Shown: positions 17,474-29,378, counted from the stretch's first letter. The stretch is DNA of 64,000 nt from Ewingella americana (GCF_006438725.1 NZ_RCZD01000017.1:37965-101964), one strand, 5' to 3'. Notes: generated from the letters alone by a model not told the origin. Translations and numbers: made by a program.

Positions 17474-18502
17474 TTATTTTAAGGGAGTCTGGAATATACC
17501 TTGCTGGACTTGCGCGGGGCTGACTATGCCGATATCCAGCACCCAGCCGCTAATTAACGCGGCAGGTGTAACGTCAAACGCCGGGTTATAAACCTTAGCA
17601 TCCAGCGGTGCCCATTGCACTGAGCCAAAGCTGCCGGAGACACCGGTGACTTCGCGCGGATCGCGCTGTTCGATGGGGATGGCGGCCCCGTTCTGGCAGT
17701 GCGGATCATGAGTGGTGTGGGGGGCGGCGACATAAAAAGGGATGCCGTGGAATTTCGCCAGCACCGCCAGGCTGTAGGTGCCGATTTTATTGGCGACGTC
17801 ACCATTGGCGGCGATACGGTCAGCGCCGACCCAAATGGCATCGACGCTGCCCTGCGCCATTAAACTGGCGGCCATCGAGTCACAAATCAGCTGATAAGGG
17901 ATGCCCAACTCGCCGAGTTCCCAGGCGGTTAAACGCCCGCCCTGTAACAACGGGCGCGTCTCATCGACCCACACCTGTTCAACGTTACCTTGCTGATGGG
18001 CGCGGGAAATCACCCCCAGCGCGGTTCCCACGCCCGCCGTGGCCAGCCCGCCCGTGTTGCAGTGGGTCAGCAGGCGGCTACCGGGTTTTACCAGCTTCGC
18101 GCCGTGGTCGGCAATGCTGTTGCACAGTGCGCGGTCTTCATCCACCAGCCGCAGTGCTTCGGTGACAAGAGCAGGAACGAAATGGGTTTGTGTCAGCACG
18201 GCCTTCATGCGGTCCAGATTATTCATCAGGTTGACGGCAGTCGGGCGGGATTCACGCAGGGTGTCCAGCGCCTGATGCAGCTCGGGTTGAGGCATTCCCC
18301 CTTCGGCCAGCAGCGCCAGCAACAGACTGGCTGAAAGGCCAATCAACGGGGCGCCGCGCACGCGCAGGGTGCGGATATGGTCAACCAGCGCGGCAACATC
18401 CGGGCAGGGACGCCAGTCGGATTGCTGCGGCAGTGCCTGCTGGTCGAGGATCCACAGCTGGTTTTCTCGAACTCGTAAACTGGTGGTTGTGAGATTTTTC
18501 AT
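17474..18502 (-). CDS. mtnA: Methylthioribose-1-phosphate isomerase
   Basis: A 342-residue aldose-ketose isomerase of the eIF2B-like family, turning methylthioribose-1-phosphate into the ribulose form used by MtnB. Landmarks are [38 protein letters not shown] (catalytic Cys), [18 protein letters not shown] and [21 protein letters not shown] (catalytic Asp). It is divergent from mtnK across a 113-bp region with MetJ boxes. Confidence 0.95.
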   Translation of the reverse strand: MKNLTTTSLRVRENQLWILDQQALPQQSDWRPCPDVAALVDHIRTLRVRGAPLIGLSASLLLALLAEGGMPQPELHQALDTLRESRPTAVNLMNNLDRMKAVLTQTHFVPALVTEALRLVDEDRALCNSIADHGAKLVKPGSRLLTHCNTGGLATAGVGTALGVISRAHQQGNVEQVWVDETRPLLQGGRLTAWELGELGIPYQLICDSMAASLMAQGSVDAIWVGADRIAANGDVANKIGTYSLAVLAKFHGIPFYVAAPHTTHDPHCQNGAAIPIEQRDPREVTGVSGSFGSVQWAPLDAKVYNPAFDVTPAALISGWVLDIGIVSPAQVQQGIFQTPLK

Positions 18503-18563
18503 TGTTGGTTAAACCTTTGTTGCTCAGTTGCATCTGTTTGCTTATTCTGCCAACATGCTTGAC

Positions 18564-18587
18564 GGATGTATAGACGTCTGGACGTTT
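18564..18587. promoter_or_regulatory. Tandem MetJ boxes in the mtnA/mtnK divergent promoter
   Basis: Three contiguous 8-mers GGATGTAT, AGACGTCT, GGACGTTT match the AGACGTCT consensus at 5, 8 and 6 of 8 positions. The perfect central box and the exact 8-bp periodicity are what MetJ dimers need. The site is positioned to control both mtnA and mtnK. Confidence 0.78.
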
Positions 18588-18615
18588 TATTAAGCATTGA
18601 ATTTGAGAGGTCGCG

Positions 18616-19815
18616 ATGTCCCGCTATTACACGTTTACTGCTGCAGATGCCGTTGAATATGCCCGCCAGTTTGGCGGTGTTAAAGACCCGCAATCTCTGA
18701 TTTCCGCTGACGAAATTGGCGACGGCAACCTGAATCTGGTGTTTAAAATCCGTGATACGGCGGGTGTGAGCCGGGTGATCGTCAAGCAGGCGTTGCCGTA
18801 TGTGCGCTGCGTCGGTGAGTCCTGGCCGCTGACGCTGGACCGGGCGCGTATTGAAGCGGAAACGCTGGTCGCGCACGGTAAATTCGCACCACAGCACACC
18901 GTAAGAGTACTGCATCACGATGCGGAACTGGCGGTGATGGTGCAGGAAGATCTCTCCGATCACGCCATCTGGCGCAGTGAACTGGTGCAGGGCAAACATT
19001 ACCCGCAGGCGGCCAGTCAACTGGGTGAATACCTGGCGCAGACGTTGTTTCACACCTCAGATTTCTACCAGAACGCCCAGTTTAAGAAAGCCGAAGTGGC
19101 GCGTTTTAGCAACCCTGAACTCTGCCAGATCACCGAAGATCTGTTCTTCACTGATCCTTACGTTGATCACGAGCGCAATAATTTCGATCCTATTTTGCAG
19201 CCCGACGTTGACGCGCTGCGTGCTGACAAACCGCTGCGGTTGGCGGTGGCGTCACTCAAACACCGTTTCCTCAGTAAGGCCGAAGCGCTGCTGCACGGCG
19301 ATATTCACAGCGGTTCGATTTTCGTGGCAGACGGCAAGCTGAAGGCCATTGACGCAGAGTTCGGCTATTACGGCCCGATCGGTTTTGACCTTGGTTCGGC
19401 AATGGGCAATGTGTTGCTCAATTACTGTGGTTTGCCGGGGTTGGTGGCAGTGCGCGAAGCGGCGGATGGGCGCGAGCAGCGCCTGAATGATTTACGTGCG
19501 CTGTGGCTGAGTTTCTCCGAGCGTTTCCTGCAATTGGCGCGTGATGAATCACAGGATCCGTCACTGGCTGAAGAGGGCTATACGGAGCAGTTCCTGCAAC
19601 AGGTATGGCATGACGCGGTGGGGTATTGCGGCGCTGAACTTATCCGCCGCACCATCGGGCTGGCGCACGTCGCGGATCTGGATAATATCAATGATGACGC
19701 CATGCGCGCCGACTGCCAGCGCCATGCGCTGAGTCTCGGGCAGAAGCTGATCCTGACCGCCGGGCAGATTGACGATATTGAGTCACTGATTGCCCGCATC
19801 CGTCAGTTCAGCTAA
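18616..19815 (+). CDS. mtnK: 5-methylthioribose kinase
   Basis: A 399-residue kinase of the aminoglycoside phosphotransferase-like fold that phosphorylates methylthioribose, the entry to the salvage pathway. Landmarks are [25 protein letters not shown] (nucleotide lysine), [13 protein letters not shown] (catalytic loop), and [17 protein letters not shown] (metal-binding DxE motif). GAGAGGTCGCG precedes the ATG. Confidence 0.95.
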   Translation: MSRYYTFTAADAVEYARQFGGVKDPQSLISADEIGDGNLNLVFKIRDTAGVSRVIVKQALPYVRCVGESWPLTLDRARIEAETLVAHGKFAPQHTVRVLHHDAELAVMVQEDLSDHAIWRSELVQGKHYPQAASQLGEYLAQTLFHTSDFYQNAQFKKAEVARFSNPELCQITEDLFFTDPYVDHERNNFDPILQPDVDALRADKPLRLAVASLKHRFLSKAEALLHGDIHSGSIFVADGKLKAIDAEFGYYGPIGFDLGSAMGNVLLNYCGLPGLVAVREAADGREQRLNDLRALWLSFSERFLQLARDESQDPSLAEEGYTEQFLQQVWHDAVGYCGAELIRRTIGLAHVADLDNINDDAMRADCQRHALSLGQKLILTAGQIDDIESLIARIRQFS

Positions 19816-19921
19816 AACCGTCTGTTTCCTGTATAATGCCCGGCTTCGAGGTGCGAACATTATTTAGGGTGTAAGCCCGGTGGCATTTCCTCGGTTTACT
19901 CCATAACAGGAACACAGAATT

Positions 19922-20410
19922 ATGATGCATAACGACGTCTTGCGCAGCGTGCGCCACATGCTGAATGTAAGCGAAGGCCAACTGATTGAGATCCTCAAAA
20001 CGACCGGCACGCCAGTCAGCCCGGACGTGATGTCACGCTATTTGAAGAAAGACGATGAAGAAGGCTATATGGAAGTGCCTGACGAAGTGATGGCGAACTT
20101 TCTGAATGGCTTGATCACCTTCAAACGTGGCAAAGATGACCGTTTCCCGGTGCCGGAAGTGGAAAAACACGTGACAAATAACATCATGCTGAAGAAACTC
20201 CGCGTGGCGTTTGAGCTGAAAACTGAAGATATGCTGAGCGTGTTGGCTGCAGCAGACTTCAAAATGTCCGAAGGCGAACTGAGCGCGTTTTTCCGCAAAG
20301 AAGGCCATAAGAACTACCGCCCATGCGGCGATCAGGTTCTGCGCTATTTCCTGAAAGGCCTGACTACTCGCGTGCGCCCACAGACGCAAACGCCAACTAA
20401 AAAAAGCTAA
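19922..20410 (+). CDS. yehS: DUF1456 family protein YehS
   Basis: A 162-residue cytoplasmic protein made of two DUF1456 repeats, each near 60 residues: DVLRSVRHMLNVSEGQLIEIL then MLKKLRVAFELKTEDMLSVL, each followed by a DV(M)SRYLKK- or ELSAFFRK-type helix. Function is unknown, although a nucleic-acid role is sometimes suggested from the helical repeat. An AACAGGAACACAGAATT leader precedes the ATG pair at 19922/19925. It is monocistronic and followed by a strong terminator. Confidence 0.9.
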   Translation: MMHNDVLRSVRHMLNVSEGQLIEILKTTGTPVSPDVMSRYLKKDDEEGYMEVPDEVMANFLNGLITFKRGKDDRFPVPEVEKHVTNNIMLKKLRVAFELKTEDMLSVLAAADFKMSEGELSAFFRKEGHKNYRPCGDQVLRYFLKGLTTRVRPQTQTPTKKS

Positions 20411-20466
20411 GTGCGATAAGTGCTGAGTTGTCCGGGGCTCTGTAAGACTGAGATACACGGGGCGAC

Positions 20467-20505
20467 CACGGGGTAGGGCGTTCCTGCGGAAACCCTATCC
20501 CCGTG
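20467..20505. repeat. Intergenic hairpin after yehS
   Basis: CACGGGGTAGGG (20467-20478) pairs with CCCTATCCCCGTG (20493-20505) with one bulge and a 14-nt loop. It is a strong stem with no T-run, lying between yehS and the terminator. It may protect the yehS transcript 3' end. Confidence 0.5.
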
Positions 20506-20543
20506 TTTCCCCTAAAATCCGGCATGATCAAAAAGCCCAAAGG

Positions 20544-20578
20544 AAAAGCCTGAGTGTGTATCGCACTCAGGCTTTTTT
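20544..20578. terminator. Bidirectional terminator between yehS and fadE
   Basis: A perfect 13-bp stem AAAAGCCTGAGTG / CACTCAGGCTTTT around TGTATCG, with T-runs on both strands, between convergent genes. Confidence 0.9.
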
Positions 20579-20602
20579 GTTTATTAATGACAGGACCGAA
20601 GA

Positions 20603-23059
20603 TCAGGCGGCTTCAGTGTGGCGCGGTTTGGCCTCTTTCTTCACTTCCTGTTGCGGCTTTTTTGCCGCCAGTTCATCCGCTTCAAACTCATCGACGTTAA
20701 TCGAACGCAGACGGCTCTCTTCGGCGCGGCTTAGAATGCGGGCTTCGTCAGGGGTCAGGTGACCGGCATCGAGGCCTTTCTGCGCCAGAATATCCAGACG
20801 GGTGAAGGAGAGTTTTTTGCCCATCGCATCACTGAGACGTTTATGTACCGGCTCGGCGGCGATGATATCCGCCAGTGCCGCCTCCAACTGCCCAATCGGG
20901 TTATGTTCGCTGGCTTCGAAGAACTGACCACGACCAATGCGGCTGCGGGTGGCGGACGGCACTTGCAGAATGCGCGCCAACTGGTGGTCTAACTGGTCAG
21001 ACGGCGCAGCATGTGCACGGCCCAGCGGGAAGATCACCAGACGCATGACTCCGGCGACAAGGCGGTTCGGGAAGTTGCGCAGCAGGTCGTCGATGGCGAT
21101 CTCTGCCTGATTCAGACAGTCCTGCACACCCCAGTGCACCAGCGGTAAATCCTCTTCGTGACGGCCTTCTTCCTCATAGCGTTTCAGGGTGGCGGAAGCC
21201 AGGTACATTTGGCTCAGAATATCCCCCAGTCGCGCCGAGATACGTTCACGGCGTTTCAGGCTGCCGCCCAGGACGCCCATCGAGACATCTGACAGCAGCG
21301 CCAGGTTGGCACTCAAACGGTTGATGTGCTGGTAGTAACGCGCCGTGGCGTCTTTAGCCGGTGTTGCACTGGTACGGCCATTGGTCAGCCCCAGCCAGAA
21401 GCTGCGCATTTTGTTGCTGCCGACGTGGCCGATATGGCCGAACAGTGCACGGTCAAAATCTTGCAGGTTATTACTTTCCGCCGCCGCCATTTCACGCAGT
21501 ACATATGGATGGCAGCGGATCGCGCCCTGGCCGAAGATGATCATGCTGCGGGTCAGAATGTTGGCGCCTTCTACGGTGATAGCAATCGGTGCGCCCTGAT
21601 AGGCACGGGCCACGAAGTTGCTTTTACCGAGCATAATGCCTTTACCGCCGGTGATGTCCATGGCGTCCATCACCGCACGCTGGCCGCGATGGGTACAGTG
21701 GTATTTAACGATAGCCGACAGCACGGCGGGTTTTTCACCAAGCATAATGCCGTTGGTGATAAGCGTGGCGGCGGCATCCATCACGTAAGCATTACCGGCA
21801 ATGCGCGCCAGCGGCTCTTCGATCCCTTCCATTTTACCGATCGGCAGTTTGAACTGACGGCGGATATAGGCATAAGCGCCGGTCGCCAGCGCCAGCGATT
21901 TCAGGTTACCTGTGGCATTGGATGGCAGGGTGATACCACGGCCAACCGACAGACATTCAACCAGCATACGCCAGCCCTGACCGGCCATTTTTGGGCCGCC
22001 AATGATGTAGTCGATAGGCACGAAAATGTCGTTACCGCGTGTCGGGCCATTTTGGAACGGCACATTGAGCGGGAAGTGGCGATGGCCGATTTCGACACCT
22101 TGGGTATCGGTTGGGATCAGCGCACAGGTGATGCCGAGCTCAACGGTTTCACCCAGCAGGTGATCCGGGTCTTGCAGTTTAAACGCCAGGCCGAGCACGG
22201 TGGCGACAGGCGCCAGCGTAATGTAGCGCTTGTTCCAGGTCAGGCGCATCCCCAGCACTTCTTTGCCTTCCCACTGGCCTTTACACACGATACCAACGTC
22301 AGGAATGGCACCCGCATCGGAACCCGCTTCCGGGCTGGTCAGTGCGAAGCATGGAATTTCCAGACCCTGCGCCAGTCGTGGCAGGTAGTGATCTTTTTGC
22401 GCGTCAGTCCCGTAATGTTGCAGCAGTTCGCCCGGGCCGAGGGAGTTCGGTACGCCGACGGTGATCGCCAGAATGCCTGAGATACCAGCCAGTTTCTGCA
22501 ATACGCGGGCCTGAGCATAAGCGGAGAATTCCAGACCGCCGTACTCTTTTTTGATGATCATCGCGAAGAAGCGGTGTTCTTTCAGGTACGCCCACAGCTC
22601 TGGCGGCAGGTCAGCCAGTTCGTGGGTGATTTCGAAATCATTCGCCATGCGGCAGGCTTCTTCCACCGGGCCGTCAATAAAGGCCTGCTCTTCATCAGTG
22701 AGGTGCTGTTGCGGGTAATCCTGCAACTTTTTCCAGTCAGGCGTGCCGCTGAACAGATCGCCTTCCCACCAGGTGGTTCCGGCTTCAATGGCCTCTTTTT
22801 CCGTGCGTGACATTTCAGGCATCACTTTACGAAAGGCGCGCAGGGCCGGAGCGGAGAACAGTGAACGGCGCAGTGCCGGAATGTTGAACGGCAGCAAAAT
22901 GATCACCAGCGGCACCAGCAGCCACAGCGTCCATAAATGAATGGCGCCCATGGCGGCGGTAAAGGCCGCGACCACCAGGCTGCTCAGTGGCAAGTTGACG
23001 CGGTGATAGAACAGCACACCGATGATAACCAATAGGGCGACAATGCTAAGAACCATCAT
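20603..23059 (-). CDS. fadE: Acyl-CoA dehydrogenase FadE
   Basis: An 818-residue membrane-associated acyl-CoA dehydrogenase, close to the 814 residues of E. coli FadE, catalysing the first step of fatty-acid beta-oxidation. Residues 1-60 are hydrophobic spans anchoring the protein. The FAD/substrate core follows: [32 protein letters not shown] and [33 protein letters not shown]. The long C-terminal DUF1974 extension is typical of FadE. A FadR-like operator lies 20 bp upstream of the start codon. Its neighbour gmhA is divergent, as in E. coli. Confidence 0.96.
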   Translation of the reverse strand: MMVLSIVALLVIIGVLFYHRVNLPLSSLVVAAFTAAMGAIHLWTLWLLVPLVIILLPFNIPALRRSLFSAPALRAFRKVMPEMSRTEKEAIEAGTTWWEGDLFSGTPDWKKLQDYPQQHLTDEEQAFIDGPVEEACRMANDFEITHELADLPPELWAYLKEHRFFAMIIKKEYGGLEFSAYAQARVLQKLAGISGILAITVGVPNSLGPGELLQHYGTDAQKDHYLPRLAQGLEIPCFALTSPEAGSDAGAIPDVGIVCKGQWEGKEVLGMRLTWNKRYITLAPVATVLGLAFKLQDPDHLLGETVELGITCALIPTDTQGVEIGHRHFPLNVPFQNGPTRGNDIFVPIDYIIGGPKMAGQGWRMLVECLSVGRGITLPSNATGNLKSLALATGAYAYIRRQFKLPIGKMEGIEEPLARIAGNAYVMDAAATLITNGIMLGEKPAVLSAIVKYHCTHRGQRAVMDAMDITGGKGIMLGKSNFVARAYQGAPIAITVEGANILTRSMIIFGQGAIRCHPYVLREMAAAESNNLQDFDRALFGHIGHVGSNKMRSFWLGLTNGRTSATPAKDATARYYQHINRLSANLALLSDVSMGVLGGSLKRRERISARLGDILSQMYLASATLKRYEEEGRHEEDLPLVHWGVQDCLNQAEIAIDDLLRNFPNRLVAGVMRLVIFPLGRAHAAPSDQLDHQLARILQVPSATRSRIGRGQFFEASEHNPIGQLEAALADIIAAEPVHKRLSDAMGKKLSFTRLDILAQKGLDAGHLTPDEARILSRAEESRLRSINVDEFEADELAAKKPQQEVKKEAKPRHTEAA

Positions 23060-23078
23060 GATAAAGCTCCTGAGTTGT

Positions 23079-23095
23079 AGGAGGTCTGACCTGTT
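23079..23095. promoter_or_regulatory. FadR-like operator upstream of fadE
   Basis: The 17-mer AGGAGGTCTGACCTGTT agrees with the FadR consensus (ARCTGGTCCGACNTGTT) at about 14 positions and keeps the central GGTC-N-GAC core. FadR without acyl-CoA represses fadE in E. coli, so the same control is expected here. Confidence 0.7.
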
Positions 23096-23307
23096 AGGTG
23101 GATGTATTGGTTTTAGTCCAGGTCCATTTCTTTATCAATACATTTACATCTTAATTACAACTTGGCTCACAAACCGACAGCACGAAGGGCTAAAATCAGA
23201 AACTATCCGATTCATTACCCCTTCATGGCTTCTCGGTGTTTCGGCGATCCGTTACACTGCGAGACGGAACATCTTATTGCTGCAAATGGACATAAAAAGA
23301 GGCTGCC

Positions 23308-23889
23308 ATGTACCAGGATATTATCCGTAGTGAACTGAACGAAGCTGCTGACACGCTGAACAAATTCATCAGCGACCCGGCTAACATTGAATCAATTCAA
23401 CGTGCTGCCGTACTGCTGGCGGACTCCTTCAAAGCCGGTGGGAAAGTCATTTCCTGCGGCAATGGCGGGTCACACTGTGACGCTATGCATTTCGCTGAAG
23501 AGCTGACGGGTCGTTACCGTGAAAATCGCCCTGGCTATCCGGCAATCGCTATTTCTGATGTCAGCCATATCTCCTGCGTCGGTAACGATTTCGGATTTGA
23601 CCATATTTTCTCACGCTACGTGGAAGCGGTCGGTCAGAAGGGCGATGTGCTGTTTGGTATCTCCACCTCTGGTAATTCCGCCAACGTCATCAAAGCGATT
23701 GAAGCCGCGCGTGCCAAAGGCATGAAAGTCATCACCCTGACAGGCAAGAACGGCGGCAAGATGGATGGCTCAGCTGACGTGGAAGTCCGCGTACCGCATT
23801 TCGGCTTCGCCGATCGCGTGCAGGAAATTCATATCAAAGTGATTCATATCCTGATTTTACTGATCGAAAAAGAGATGGCGAAAGCCTAA
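23308..23889 (+). CDS. gmhA: Sedoheptulose-7-phosphate isomerase
   Basis: A 193-residue SIS-fold isomerase that makes D-glycero-D-manno-heptose-7-phosphate for the lipopolysaccharide inner core (also called lpcA). Landmarks are [49 protein letters not shown] and [14 protein letters not shown] at the end. The ATG at 23308 is preceded by AAAAAGAGGC. yafJ follows 26 bp downstream in the same direction. Confidence 0.96.
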   Translation: MYQDIIRSELNEAADTLNKFISDPANIESIQRAAVLLADSFKAGGKVISCGNGGSHCDAMHFAEELTGRYRENRPGYPAIAISDVSHISCVGNDFGFDHIFSRYVEAVGQKGDVLFGISTSGNSANVIKAIEAARAKGMKVITLTGKNGGKMDGSADVEVRVPHFGFADRVQEIHIKVIHILILLIEKEMAKA

Positions 23890-23915
23890 GGCTTTTGGCT
23901 TAAAGGAGGCTGGTG

Positions 23916-24683
23916 ATGTGCGAATTGCTCGGGATGAGCGCTAACGTTCCTACTGATATCTGTTTCAGTTTCAGCGGATTAGTGCAGCGCGGTGGCGGGA
24001 CAGGCCCGCATAAAGATGGCTGGGGTATTACTTTCTACGAAGGTAATGGTTGCCGCACCTTTAAAGACCCGCAACCGAGTTTTAATTCGCCCATTGCCCG
24101 CCTGGTTCAGGAATACCCGATCAAATCCTGCGCGGTGATTTCCCATATCCGTCAGGCTAATCGTGGTGAAGTGTCGCTGGAAAATACCCATCCTTTTACC
24201 CGCGAACTGTGGGGCCGTAACTGGACGTACGCCCATAACGGCCAACTGCGCGGTTACCGCCAGCTCAATACCGGCACCTTGCGGCCGATTGGCCAGACCG
24301 ACAGTGAATTCGCCTTCTGCTGGTTGCTGCATAAACTGACCGAGCGCTATCCGCGCACGCCGGGTAACTGGCCGTCGGTGTTTCGCTATATCGCGTCTTT
24401 GGCTGATGAGTTACGCCAGAAGGGGGTGTTTAACATGCTGTTGTCGGACGGACGGTTTGTCATGGCCTACTGCTCGACCAATCTTTACTGGATCACGCGG
24501 CGCGCACCGTTTGGCAAGGCAACGTTGTTAGATCAGGATGTGGAAATAGATTTTCAGCAGCAGACGACACCGGATGATGTCGTCACTGTGATCGCTACCC
24601 AACCTCTAACGGGTAACGAAACCTGGAACAAGATTGCTCCAGGTGAGTTCGCCTTATTTCACTGTGGTGAACGCCAGCTGTGA
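23916..24683 (+). CDS. yafJ: Class II glutamine amidotransferase YafJ
   Basis: A 255-residue Ntn-hydrolase-type glutamine amidotransferase. The ATG at 23916, after AAAGGAGGCTG, was chosen because it puts the catalytic Cys at position 2 ([14 protein letters not shown]), exposed after methionine removal; an in-frame GTG three bases upstream would mask it. Other landmarks are [30 protein letters not shown] and [10 protein letters not shown]. The acceptor reaction of this stand-alone family is unknown. Its 3' end overlaps the convergent yafK by 30 bp. Confidence 0.92.
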   Translation: MCELLGMSANVPTDICFSFSGLVQRGGGTGPHKDGWGITFYEGNGCRTFKDPQPSFNSPIARLVQEYPIKSCAVISHIRQANRGEVSLENTHPFTRELWGRNWTYAHNGQLRGYRQLNTGTLRPIGQTDSEFAFCWLLHKLTERYPRTPGNWPSVFRYIASLADELRQKGVFNMLLSDGRFVMAYCSTNLYWITRRAPFGKATLLDQDVEIDFQQQTTPDDVVTVIATQPLTGNETWNKIAPGEFALFHCGERQL

Positions 24684-25379
24684 TGCCAGTGGGTTCACTT
24701 TCACCGGAGCGGTAAGTACATACTTACCTGCGCTGACCACTACATTCGGCGGCGTATGGTTTTTCTGGAAATAATCATAACCAGGTTTCAGCTCGTTCCA
24801 GAAACTGATGTACGACGAGTTTTTGTGCGCGACCATGTTGGCGTCAGTCATGCGGAATGGATAGATGCTGATCTGCACGTTACGCTGACCAAGCTGGAAG
24901 GCTGCCTGCACGTAAGTGAAAATTTCATCCATATACCGGTCAGTCATCGCGTAACAGCCAATAGACTTGCAGTTGCCGTGGATCATCAGATACTTTCCAG
25001 AATAACCCTGAGCAACGTCGTAATCATTCGGGAAGCCGATGTTAATCGCACGATAGAATTTGCTGTCAGGTTTTAAGTGATGCATATCCACACTGTAAAA
25101 ACCTTCAGGGCTTTTGAAATCCCCTTCACGGCGTTTATTGCCTAATCCGCCAGAGAAATCACAAATACCGTAGATGCCAATCAGGCGATATTCGCCCTGA
25201 AGTTCGGCATAAAGTTCAAGCTTACGTTCCTGCTTGAAGATTTGAATATAGACGGGGGAGCCTAAGAGCTTTTGCTTAAGTGCCTGATCTACCGGGGCTG
25301 GCTCACTGGCGGCCGCTGTTCCGAGGGTAAATAGAGGTAAACTGAGGAGCATCGCAAGTAACAGCGCGATTCGGATCAT
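24654..25379 (-). CDS. yafK: L,D-transpeptidase-family protein YafK/DpaA
   Basis: A 241-residue exported YkuD-domain protein. The start was set at 25379 ([20 protein letters not shown], a signal peptide); 13 extra upstream codons are unlike the family. The catalytic region [23 protein letters not shown] contains the His and Cys of the YkuD motif. In E. coli this protein (DpaA/LdtF) acts as an amidase releasing Braun's lipoprotein from peptidoglycan. Confidence 0.92.
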   Translation of the reverse strand: MIRIALLLAMLLSLPLFTLGTAAASEPAPVDQALKQKLLGSPVYIQIFKQERKLELYAELQGEYRLIGIYGICDFSGGLGNKRREGDFKSPEGFYSVDMHHLKPDSKFYRAINIGFPNDYDVAQGYSGKYLMIHGNCKSIGCYAMTDRYMDEIFTYVQAAFQLGQRNVQISIYPFRMTDANMVAHKNSSYISFWNELKPGYDYFQKNHTPPNVVVSAGKYVLTAPVKVNPLASQLAFTTVK

Positions 25380-25413
25380 TCTTCTTCCTGCTATTAAAAA
25401 ATGCCCGCCATAT

Positions 25414-25470
25414 TTCAAGTTGCAGATCTATTGACTGTCTTGCTGCACTCGAATTACTTAGGGAATAGGT
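25414..25470. repeat. Intergenic palindromic repeat, short copy
   Basis: TTTCAAGTTGCAGAT...CTGCACTCGAATTACTTAGGGAATA resembles the two ends of the longer repeat at 31128-31240, with the central part missing. The inverted ends pair (AAGTTGCAG with CTGCACTC). Confidence 0.6.
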
Positions 25471-25699
25471 CTGATTATTTTGTCTACAGATACCAGGATC
25501 TTTAAGACCGCCACTGATGTACAATCGACACGAAACATGCGTGATTCGCTGCCATATTAATACTGATGATTTTTTTAGCAATGGTGCTGAGAATAATTTC
25601 CCTTATAACCTCATAAAAAATGATTCAGGTTATTTTTTGTACACCGAACTGGGCGCAATCCGTGCGATATTCCCGGCGTGGCCGCCGGGAGCATTAACG

Positions 25700-26596
25700 T
25701 CAACGCGGGATCTTGGTGAAGTCAGCCGGAGAGTTGACCAGAACGCCGTCGGCACCCAACGTTTTGGCCTGCTGATAATCAGCCTGATCATTTATCCCAA
25801 TCAAAATAATGTGCGCCTCACCCTGTGAGCGGAAACAATCCATGGCTTCTTTATCCCATTCGAGCGTCGCTTTTGAGCGCGCTTCGCCCAGCGTGTATTT
25901 CTCCACTACTTCCACATCACGTTTCATTTCCAGCGCATACCAGCGGCCTTGCTTCTCCGGCTTAATCTGACATTGATGGGCCATAGTGATGTTGGCGAGC
26001 GCAGTACGTGTCAAATCACGGCTTTCAAAACGCGGCAGCGTGGCGGGCAGGGCTTCAAGGTACTTTGTATCGGTAGAGTAGATGCGGGTTCTTGCCAGGC
26101 TATGCGTCTCTTGTAGTACCTTGTCCAGCGCCGTAGCCATTTTGTCCGGGGCGGCGTCCGGGGTTTTTATGTCGATATAGAAGGTGGTTTTTGGAAAAGC
26201 TTTCAACACGCTTTCCAGCGTGGGAATACCGATATTTTTGCCGCGATAGGGATGTGCTTCACCAGAACCGAACGCCCATCCTGCATCCATTTTGGCTAAT
26301 TCTGCCGCTGTATAATGTGAGACCAGTCCTTGCTGATTCGTGAGCGTTTTCAGGTCTGACGGGCGGTAAAGCACCGGAATGTTATCGCCGGAGAGCTGCG
26401 CGGTTATCCAGATGGCGTCGGCACCGTTTTTCAGCGCCAGCGTGATCGCGGGAAGGGTGTTTTCCGGTGCATCGGCAGTCCCCCCTCGGTGGGCGATAAT
26501 TTGTGGCGCATGGGCAACAGGCGCGGCGAAAGCGACAGGTGACAACATGCAGCCGGACACTAAAGCACTGAGCAATAATCGTTGAGGCGTTTTCAT
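25700..26596 (-). CDS. GDPD-like exported protein with altered metal site
   Basis: A 298-residue exported protein of the glycerophosphodiester phosphodiesterase fold. The N-terminus (RLLLSALVSGCMLSPVAFAAP) could be cut as a normal signal peptide or as a lipoprotein at Cys16. The first catalytic block IIAHRGGTADAPENTLPA is intact (His36, Glu45). The next block, normally E-x-D followed by V-x-H-D, reads AIWITAQL...VLYRPSD: Trp63 and Thr65 replace the Glu/Asp metal ligands and Arg78-Pro79 replaces the second catalytic His-Asp. It is therefore probably not a classical phosphodiesterase. A start five codons upstream is possible. Confidence 0.8.
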   Translation of the reverse strand: MKTPQRLLLSALVSGCMLSPVAFAAPVAHAPQIIAHRGGTADAPENTLPAITLALKNGADAIWITAQLSGDNIPVLYRPSDLKTLTNQQGLVSHYTAAELAKMDAGWAFGSGEAHPYRGKNIGIPTLESVLKAFPKTTFYIDIKTPDAAPDKMATALDKVLQETHSLARTRIYSTDTKYLEALPATLPRFESRDLTRTALANITMAHQCQIKPEKQGRWYALEMKRDVEVVEKYTLGEARSKATLEWDKEAMDCFRSQGEAHIILIGINDQADYQQAKTLGADGVLVNSPADFTKIPR

Positions 26597-26804
26597 CTTG
26601 GCGGGTTCCATTACGTTGAAGAGGAGTCGCGGGCCAATATACGGATTGATTGTTGAAAAAATATTATAGTAATCACAAAAATTGGTTATAAATTAATAAT
26701 TAATCTTAAAAATAACTTATCCATGCAAATGATGAATGAATGATATTTTGTTATTTTCTTGTTTGATGAATAGAGTGGCGCTGACTTGAATTCCCCGTTT
26801 ATAG

Positions 26805-26820
26805 CTGTATACTTATACAG
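26805..26820 (+). promoter_or_regulatory. LexA (SOS) box upstream of dinB
   Basis: CTGTATACTTATACAG is a perfect CTG-N10-CAG palindrome, 17 bp before the dinB start codon, as expected for a DNA-damage-inducible gene. Confidence 0.92.
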
Positions 26821-26836
26821 TATCTGTGGGAGGGCT

Positions 26837-27895
26837 ATGCGCAAAATTATTCATGTCGATATGGACTGCTTCTTTGCCGCCGTGGAAATGCGCGACGACC
26901 CTTCCCTGCGCGACATTCCGATCGCCATTGGCGGTAGCCGCGATCGCCGTGGTGTCATCAGTACCGCCAATTATCCGGCGCGTAAATTCGGTGTCCATAG
27001 CGCAATGCCCACCGGGATGGCGCTGAAACTCTGCCCGCACCTTAAAGTGATCCCTGGCAGAATGGAGGCTTATAAAGAGGCCTCCAACCATATTCGCGAC
27101 ATCTTCTCCCGCTACACTTCCTTGATTGAGCCGCTTTCGCTCGACGAAGCCTACCTCGATGTTTCCGACACCACCTCATGCAGTGGCTCGGCCACGCTGA
27201 TTGCGGCAGAGATCCGTCAGGCGATTTCCGATGAAATCAATCTCACCGCTTCTGCGGGCATTGCGCCCATCAAGTTTTTGGCAAAAATCGCTTCGGATCT
27301 CAACAAACCTAACGGCCAGTACGTGATAACCCCCGACCAGGTGGCTGCGTTTCTGCTGGATCTGCCGCTGAGTAAAATTCCTGGTGTCGGTAAAGTCACG
27401 GCCCAACGATTACAGGAGCGTGGTCTGGTGACCTGCGGCGACGTGCAACGTTATGACCTGGCGCAACTGCTGAAAAACTTTGGTAAATTTGGCCACATAC
27501 TTTGGGAGCGTTGTCAGGGGATTGATGAGCGCGGCGTGTCGCCGGAACGGCTGCGTAAATCAGTCGGCGTCGAGCGCACGCTGGCGGAAGATATTCACCG
27601 TTGGGAAGAGTGCGTGGCGCTGATTGAACGTCTCTTCCCTGAGCTGGAAAGGCGCCTCGGTAAAGTTAGCCCGGAACTGCGCATTGCGCGGCAGGGGGTA
27701 AAGCTCAAGTTTCATGACTTCCAGCAAACCACGCAGGAACACGTCTGGCCTGTGCTCAACAAAGAAGATTTACTGAAAGTGGCGCGGGAAGCCTGGGAAC
27801 AGCGGCGTGGCGGGCGGGGCGTGAGGCTGGTGGGGCTGCATGTAACGCTGCAGGACCCGCAGATAGAGCGGCAGCTGCTGCTGCCCTGGGAATAA
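26837..27895 (+). CDS. dinB: DNA polymerase IV
   Basis: A 352-residue Y-family translesion polymerase. The ATG at 26837 gives the standard N-terminus [17 protein letters not shown] and follows GGGAGGGCT; an in-frame ATG 51 bp upstream would start within the LexA box region. The catalytic acidic residues are in VDMDCFF and [12 protein letters not shown]. The helix-hairpin-helix is at [20 protein letters not shown] and the little-finger domain occupies the last 110 residues. Confidence 0.96.
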   Translation: MRKIIHVDMDCFFAAVEMRDDPSLRDIPIAIGGSRDRRGVISTANYPARKFGVHSAMPTGMALKLCPHLKVIPGRMEAYKEASNHIRDIFSRYTSLIEPLSLDEAYLDVSDTTSCSGSATLIAAEIRQAISDEINLTASAGIAPIKFLAKIASDLNKPNGQYVITPDQVAAFLLDLPLSKIPGVGKVTAQRLQERGLVTCGDVQRYDLAQLLKNFGKFGHILWERCQGIDERGVSPERLRKSVGVERTLAEDIHRWEECVALIERLFPELERRLGKVSPELRIARQGVKLKFHDFQQTTQEHVWPVLNKEDLLKVAREAWEQRRGGRGVRLVGLHVTLQDPQIERQLLLPWE

Positions 27896-27926
27896 ATCAC
27901 CGTCACCTTTCTTAAAGTTTGATCAC

Positions 27927-27962
27927 ATCATGAGGAAATGAAGGCCTTCGCTTCCTCATGAT
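27927..27962. terminator. Hairpin downstream of dinB, possible terminator
   Basis: An 11-bp stem ATCATGAGGAA / TTCCTCATGAT with a 14-nt loop, 31 bp after the dinB stop and 82 bp from the end of the convergent kinase gene. T-runs are weak on both sides. Confidence 0.5.
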
Positions 27963-28044
27963 TAAAAATCAGTATTTACATTCTATTAAGAACCGAGGTC
28001 CGTCTGCGGAAGGGGGAATGTACAACGGATACGGCAACATATCC

Positions 28045-29079
<1,035 letters not shown>

Positions 29080-29280
29080 TTAATATGGTTGTTTAACATC
29101 AATGATATTGACGTCATCAATATTATCAATGCCATCAATATAATTAATGTCATACTGGTAAGTCGAAAACTTCGATAATATAACATGAGCTTGTGGGGTT
29201 ATTTCAATAGAGGAAAAAAATAAAGGTATAAATGGACTTTGATTTCACCCACCATGAATAGACAGGTGTTAAGCGAGTAT

Positions 29281-29378
29281 ATCCAATAAGAGATATCAGT
29301 GTAGGTACGGCAATGAAAGTTAGCTTATGTTTTAGTGAACATAGAACTAATGACTTTCACTGCCGCTTTCTATTGGAT
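29281..29378. repeat. 98-bp imperfect palindrome between the kinase gene and pepD
   Basis: The ends ATCCAATA and TATTGGAT are perfect inverse copies. Inside, CGGCAATGAAAGT pairs with ACTTTCACTGCCG at 12 of 13 positions, and TTATGTT with AACATAG. It could be a MITE-like element, a solo transposon end pair or a large hairpin terminator for pepD, whose stop lies 34 bp beyond. The sequence between here and the kinase start (29068-29280) is AT-rich with recurrent ATCAATAT words and presumably holds the kinase promoter. Confidence 0.65.

Noticed and set aside
21326..22480. 384-codon open frame on the plus strand
   Set aside because: It is antisense to the middle of fadE; composition follows the complementary codons and it has no ribosome site.
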